From Rhodospirillales bacterium (lineage in GTDB: Bacteria > Pseudomonadota > Alphaproteobacteria > ATCC43930 > CGMCC-115725): a stretch of 10,869 bases of DNA. Shown in pieces: positions 8,186 to 10,869 of the stretch. The stretch lies in contig JAATGI010000052.1 of the NCBI GenBank assembly GCA_015654725.1, positions 1 to 10,869 on the forward strand. The letters run 5' to 3'. The notes beneath the pieces were generated by a model. That model was given only the letters and a program-made list of their open reading frames with translations. It did not search any database and was not told the origin of the DNA. The position numbers were made by a program, and so were the translations under genes. The stretch's first letter is position 1; every line of letters begins with the position of its first letter.

Positions 8186-8653
8186 ATGATTTCCGAGCTC
8201 AAGACCGAATTCGCGTTTCAGATCCGCGTCGATTTTCGAGAGCGGGTCATGTTCGGCGAGACCCCGCGCGGCGGGCGCGGCTACGTGCCGCCGATCGGCG
8301 GCTGGATCGAAGGCCCGCGCCTCACCGGCAAGGTGATCGGCTATAGCGGCGCCGATTGGGCCTGGATCAGGCCCGACGGGGTGATCGAACTCAATGCCCA
8401 TTACATGCTGGAAGCGGCCGACGGGACGCCGATCTATATCCAGAACCGGGGCTATCTCTATCGCCACGACGGCGCCGGCAATCCGGTCCGCGCGCCGGCG
8501 GACGGCAAGGCCCCGGCCTATTTCACCCTGACCCCGACCTTCGACGTGCCCAAGGGGCCGCACGATTGGCTCGCTCGGACCGTCATCGTCGGCAAAGGCG
8601 TGCGCCACACCGATCCCGATCACACCCTATTCACCTATTACACGGTGCTTTAA
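8186..8653 (+). CDS. DUF3237 domain-containing protein
   Basis: A 155-residue, probably cytosolic protein spanning a whole DUF3237 (UPF0311) domain. Recognisable features are GPRLTGKV at about 43-50, the GADW-x-x-IRPDG core at about 55-65, the following LNAHYMLEAADGTPIYIQN strands, and near the end FTLTPTFDVPKGPHDWL. No signal peptide or membrane segment is seen. The family is thought to form a small beta-barrel, and no reaction is firmly established for it. Members often lie in catabolic clusters beside dehydrogenases or oxygenases. GAGG at 8174-8177 with 8-base spacing supports the ATG. Its position directly after the PDR-type reductase suggests a role in the same TetR-controlled pathway. 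The stop codon overlaps the stop of the convergent CLC gene by four bases. Confidence 0.9.
   Translation: MISELKTEFAFQIRVDFRERVMFGETPRGGRGYVPPIGGWIEGPRLTGKVIGYSGADWAWIRPDGVIELNAHYMLEAADGTPIYIQNRGYLYRHDGAGNPVRAPADGKAPAYFTLTPTFDVPKGPHDWLARTVIVGKGVRHTDPDHTLFTYYTVL
8650..8653. other. Overlapping stop codons of convergent genes (TTAA)
   Basis: The plus-strand TAA of the DUF3237 gene (8651-8653) and the minus-strand TAA of the CLC gene (8650-8652) share the palindrome TTAA. There is no spacer and so no room for a dedicated intergenic terminator. Each transcript must end inside, or run into, the opposing gene. Confidence 0.95.
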
Positions 8654-10491
8654 ACCGAGCCGAACATGGCGCTGTCGCCAAGATCCGGGGCCCGCGCCTT
8701 TTCCAGTTCGGTGTTATAGCGGCGCAAGACATAGGCTTCGGTGACGAAGCCGATCACCCTGCGATCCGTGGCGCTGGCCAGGACCGGCAACGCCTCAAGC
8801 TCGGCGGCGACGAACTGATCCAACGCCGCGCGGATGTTTTGATGCGGCAACAGATACTGGGCATCGCCGTGGCGAAGATCGAGCGCAGTCAGGCCCTCGG
8901 TCTTGATATCGGGGTTGTGAATGTCGGCGACATTGACGAGTCCGGCGTAATTCCCCTCGGTATCGGCTAGAAACACGCGCTTCGCGGCACCCAGCGGAAA
9001 CCGCCGCCGCAGTTCCTCGACCGGGCAGCCGGCCGGCGCGTCTTGGACGTCGCGCCGCATCAGCTTTTCGACCGACAAATCGCGGATCCAGCCGACATCG
9101 AACGCGCCGCGGATCGGCACGCCGCGCAAATGGAACCGCCAGGTGGCGAAGGAATAGCCGAAGGTCAGGCGGGTCACGAGCGACGCCACGATCACGCCGA
9201 CCATGACGCCGATCGCGACATAGAAATCGGCGGTGAGTTCGAGGGTGAGCAGGATCATCGTCACCGGCGCGCCGACAATCGCCGCGGCCACCGACCCCAT
9301 GCCGACCAGCGCATAGGCGAGCTGATCGACATTCGCGCCCGGCGCCAGCCATCCGATAACGCCGGCGACCGCGCCGCCATAGAGGCTGCCGAGGAACAGG
9401 GACGAACTGAACAGGCCGCCGCGAAAGCCCGAACCCACCGACACCGCCGACGCCAGCGCCTTCGCCGGCACCAGCATCAGTAAAGCGAGCGGCGCGAGGT
9501 CGCGACCCAGCACGTGCTGGATCGCGCCGTGGCCGCTGCCGAGCACCTGGGGAAAGAAAAACGCGATCGCGCCGAGTACCAGCCCGCCCAGAACGGGCCT
9601 GACCCAGGCGGGAATGGCGTGCCGGCGCAAGAGCTGTTCCACCGTCGTCACCGCGATCATGGTGGCGATGCCGAGGGCGGCGGCGCCGAGGCCCAACAAC
9701 GCGAACCACAGATAGTCCCACCCCGCGATCCGGATCGATTGCGTTACCAGGAACAGCGGTTCGCCGCCGAAAATCCAGCGCGCGGCGAACGTGCCAGTAA
9801 GCGCGGCGACGCCCACAGGCGCCAGCACCGACGGCGAATAGCTGCCGATCACCAATTCGAAGGCATAAAAGGCGCCGGCGAGCGGCGCGTTGAAGGCGGC
9901 GGCGATGGCGGCGGCGGCGCCGCAGCCCACCAGCGTGCGCAGATCGGCGCGACGGACCCGGAGCAGCGCCCCGATCTTCGAAGCGAAGCCGGAGCCAAGC
10001 TGCGTATAAGCGGCTTCGAGCCCGACCGAGGCGCCGAAGCCGGCCGCGATCAGGGTCAAGACCGCGAGATTGACGCTGTCGATCAGCGACATCTTGCCGC
10101 CGTGAAGCGCGTTGGCCTCGATCGCATCGACGATGTCGTGGCGGCGCCGGCGTCGGATGTAGGTCGCCACCGCGCCCGCCAAGAGCCCGCCCAGGGCCGG
10201 AATCAGCAGCACCCGCCAACGCGCCAGGCCGATGCCCTCGCTCAACAATTGAGTTTCCGGCAGGCCGAAATTGATCTCGTGCATCCACTGCATGATCTGA
10301 CGCAGCAGCACCACGCCGCCGCCGATCAGCAAGCCGAGGATCCCGGCGAGGAGAATAAGCGCGAGTTCGTTGTCACGCAGCCGCCTTCGGCTGAACGCCA
10401 GCGCCAGCGCGCGCCAGCGCCAGCCGCTTGAGGGCGGGGCGAGGCGCGCGGCGATCCGCGCGGTCATCGAGCGCCGTGCCGATTCCACCAT
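8650..10491 (-). CDS. CLC-family anion channel/transporter with C-terminal CBS domains
   Basis: A 613-residue membrane protein: a short basic cytosolic N-terminus, voltage-gated chloride channel domain at about 42-455, and a CBS pair at about 472-595 (IRDLSVEKLMRRDV start, then LRHGDAQYLLPHQNIRAALD and RRVIGFVTEAYVL). The gating glutamate is present as Glu159 in GASVGLEAAYTQLGS. AAAFNAPLAGAFYAFELV (about 197-214) matches the helix-G/H region, and a Tyr fits the anion-coordinating Tyr of E. coli ClC (Tyr446, GYSFATW). By-eye alignment shows departures: no GSGIP motif before GGKMS (about 112-134), GGLFSSS in place of GGxFxP (358-364), and Leu213 where exchangers have the internal proton Glu. 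So chloride/proton exchange should not be assumed. Transcribed divergently from the alcohol dehydrogenase. An extended -10 ends five bases before the ATG, and an ATG at residue 9 is an alternative start. Confidence 0.94.
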   Translation of the reverse strand: MVESARRSMTARIAARLAPPSSGWRWRALALAFSRRRLRDNELALILLAGILGLLIGGGVVLLRQIMQWMHEINFGLPETQLLSEGIGLARWRVLLIPALGGLLAGAVATYIRRRRRHDIVDAIEANALHGGKMSLIDSVNLAVLTLIAAGFGASVGLEAAYTQLGSGFASKIGALLRVRRADLRTLVGCGAAAAIAAAFNAPLAGAFYAFELVIGSYSPSVLAPVGVAALTGTFAARWIFGGEPLFLVTQSIRIAGWDYLWFALLGLGAAALGIATMIAVTTVEQLLRRHAIPAWVRPVLGGLVLGAIAFFFPQVLGSGHGAIQHVLGRDLAPLALLMLVPAKALASAVSVGSGFRGGLFSSSLFLGSLYGGAVAGVIGWLAPGANVDQLAYALVGMGSVAAAIVGAPVTMILLTLELTADFYVAIGVMVGVIVASLVTRLTFGYSFATWRFHLRGVPIRGAFDVGWIRDLSVEKLMRRDVQDAPAGCPVEELRRRFPLGAAKRVFLADTEGNYAGLVNVADIHNPDIKTEGLTALDLRHGDAQYLLPHQNIRAALDQFVAAELEALPVLASATDRRVIGFVTEAYVLRRYNTELEKARAPDLGDSAMFGSV

Positions 10492-10496
10492 GCCGC

Positions 10497-10505
10497 ATTA
10501 TATCA
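10497..10505 (-). promoter_or_regulatory. Extended -10 promoter of the CLC gene, possibly leaderless
   Basis: On the minus strand this reads TGATATAAT: a perfect TATAAT (10497-10502) with the TG of an extended -10. The -35 at 17-base spacing is poor (CACTTT), which an extended -10 can tolerate. Only GCGGC separates the box from the ATG at 10491, so transcription would begin at about the A or T of that ATG, giving a leaderless message unless a later start is used. Confidence 0.55.
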
Positions 10506-10558
10506 GCGCGGATTTGCCCAAAGTGATAGTCGGATGGAACGGAATGCCCTGGCCTCGC

Positions 10559-10564
10559 TATAAT
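10559..10564 (+). promoter_or_regulatory. -10 box of the alcohol dehydrogenase gene
   Basis: Perfect TATAAT, 25 bases before the ATG at 10590. With an 18-base spacer the -35 would be TGGAAC (10535-10540), about half matching the consensus. Transcription would begin near 10571, leaving a short leader that carries the strong AAGGGAG ribosome binding site at 10577-10583. Confidence 0.5.
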
Positions 10565-10589
10565 CGCCGCCGAACCAAGGGAGCGCGCG

Positions 10590-10869
10590 ATGCACAGCAT
10601 GCAAATCGTCGAATGGGGCCAGGCGTTGAAGCCGATGGACGCGCCGAACCCGATCCCGACCGGCACGCAGGTCCTGGTCAAGATCACGGCCTGCGGCGTC
10701 TGCCACAGCGACATCCACATTCAGGACGGCGTGATGGATATGGGCGGCGGCCGCAAGGTCGAATATGCCAAAATCGGCTTCCCGCTGCCCCACACCCTGG
10801 GCCACGAAATCGTCGGCGAGGTCGCGGCGCTCGGTCCCGATGCGACCGGCGCCAAGATCGGCGACCGCC
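10590..10869 (+). CDS. Zinc-dependent alcohol dehydrogenase, MDR family (3' partial)
   Basis: Only the first 93 codons are in the window and the frame is open to the last base. The N-terminal GroES-like catalytic domain is recognisable: VLVKITACGVCHSDIH with the first catalytic zinc ligand Cys and the adjacent Ser/Asp-His relay region, then LPHTLGHEIVGEV with the zinc-binding His-Glu pair, followed by GDR. The stretch between these motifs (DGVMDMGGGRKVEYAKIGF) is several residues longer than in the commonest alcohol dehydrogenases, as in some proteobacterial MDR subgroups. AAGGGAG at 10577-10583 with 6-base spacing fixes the start. The NAD(P)-binding domain is beyond the window, so substrate and cofactor cannot be judged. 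It diverges from the CLC gene. Confidence 0.92.
   Translation, partial: MHSMQIVEWGQALKPMDAPNPIPTGTQVLVKITACGVCHSDIHIQDGVMDMGGGRKVEYAKIGFPLPHTLGHEIVGEVAALGPDATGAKIGDR

Larger units (their letters stand above)
10492..10589. promoter_or_regulatory. 98-base divergent promoter region between CLC and alcohol dehydrogenase genes
   Basis: Holds two outward-facing TATAAT boxes, one on each strand (10497-10502 minus, 10559-10564 plus), with 56 bases between them. The predicted -35 positions are only about 10 bases apart near the middle. No clear operator palindrome was seen. Confidence 0.6.

Noticed and set aside
9514..10431. A 305-codon plus-strand open frame opposite the CLC gene.
   Set aside because: The composition (Gln/Arg/Glu/Ala-rich) is that of an antisense shadow, and the opposite strand encodes a convincing CLC protein.

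Overview
The window is G+C-rich (about two thirds G+C by eye), densely packed, and has the protein families and codon habits of an alphaproteobacterium, probably a Rhizobiales/Rhodospirillales-type chromosome. This assignment rests on recognising protein families, not on a search. No tRNA, rRNA, IS element, CRISPR array or phage gene was seen. Both window ends cut through genes.

Region 1 (1-5823, plus strand) is an efflux operon. An MdtC-like RND inner-membrane pump, cut at its 5' end, overlaps by ATGA an OprM/NodT-type outer-membrane lipoprotein. A 12-TM major-facilitator transporter of YcaD type follows after a single base. The periplasmic adaptor (MdtA/AcrA type) is not in view and would be expected just upstream. 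The pump carries a Ser/Ala/Thr-rich insertion of about 60 residues in its second periplasmic (docking) half.

Region 2 (5795-8653) is regulation plus a small redox operon. A MarR-family gene on the minus strand overlaps the MFS gene tail to tail. A TetR-family gene faces away from it across about 200 bases, which hold a good 10-3-10 inverted repeat and a candidate promoter. TetR, a phthalate-dioxygenase-type reductase (FMN, NAD, [2Fe-2S]) and a DUF3237 protein follow with 24- and 21-base gaps, so they probably share a transcript. No oxygenase partner for the reductase is present.

Region 3 (8650-10869): a CLC-family anion transport protein with C-terminal CBS domains lies on the minus strand, sharing a TTAA stop-codon overlap with the DUF3237 gene. 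It diverges from the start of a zinc-dependent alcohol dehydrogenase that runs off the window. The 98-base gap between them has two back-to-back TATAAT boxes. The one for the CLC gene sits so close to the ATG that its message may be leaderless.

Most of the window is ordinary accessory and housekeeping gene content. The points worth a second look are the pump insertion, the CLC motif departures, the orphan reductase/DUF3237 pair, the TetR-proximal inverted repeat and the possible leaderless CLC transcript.
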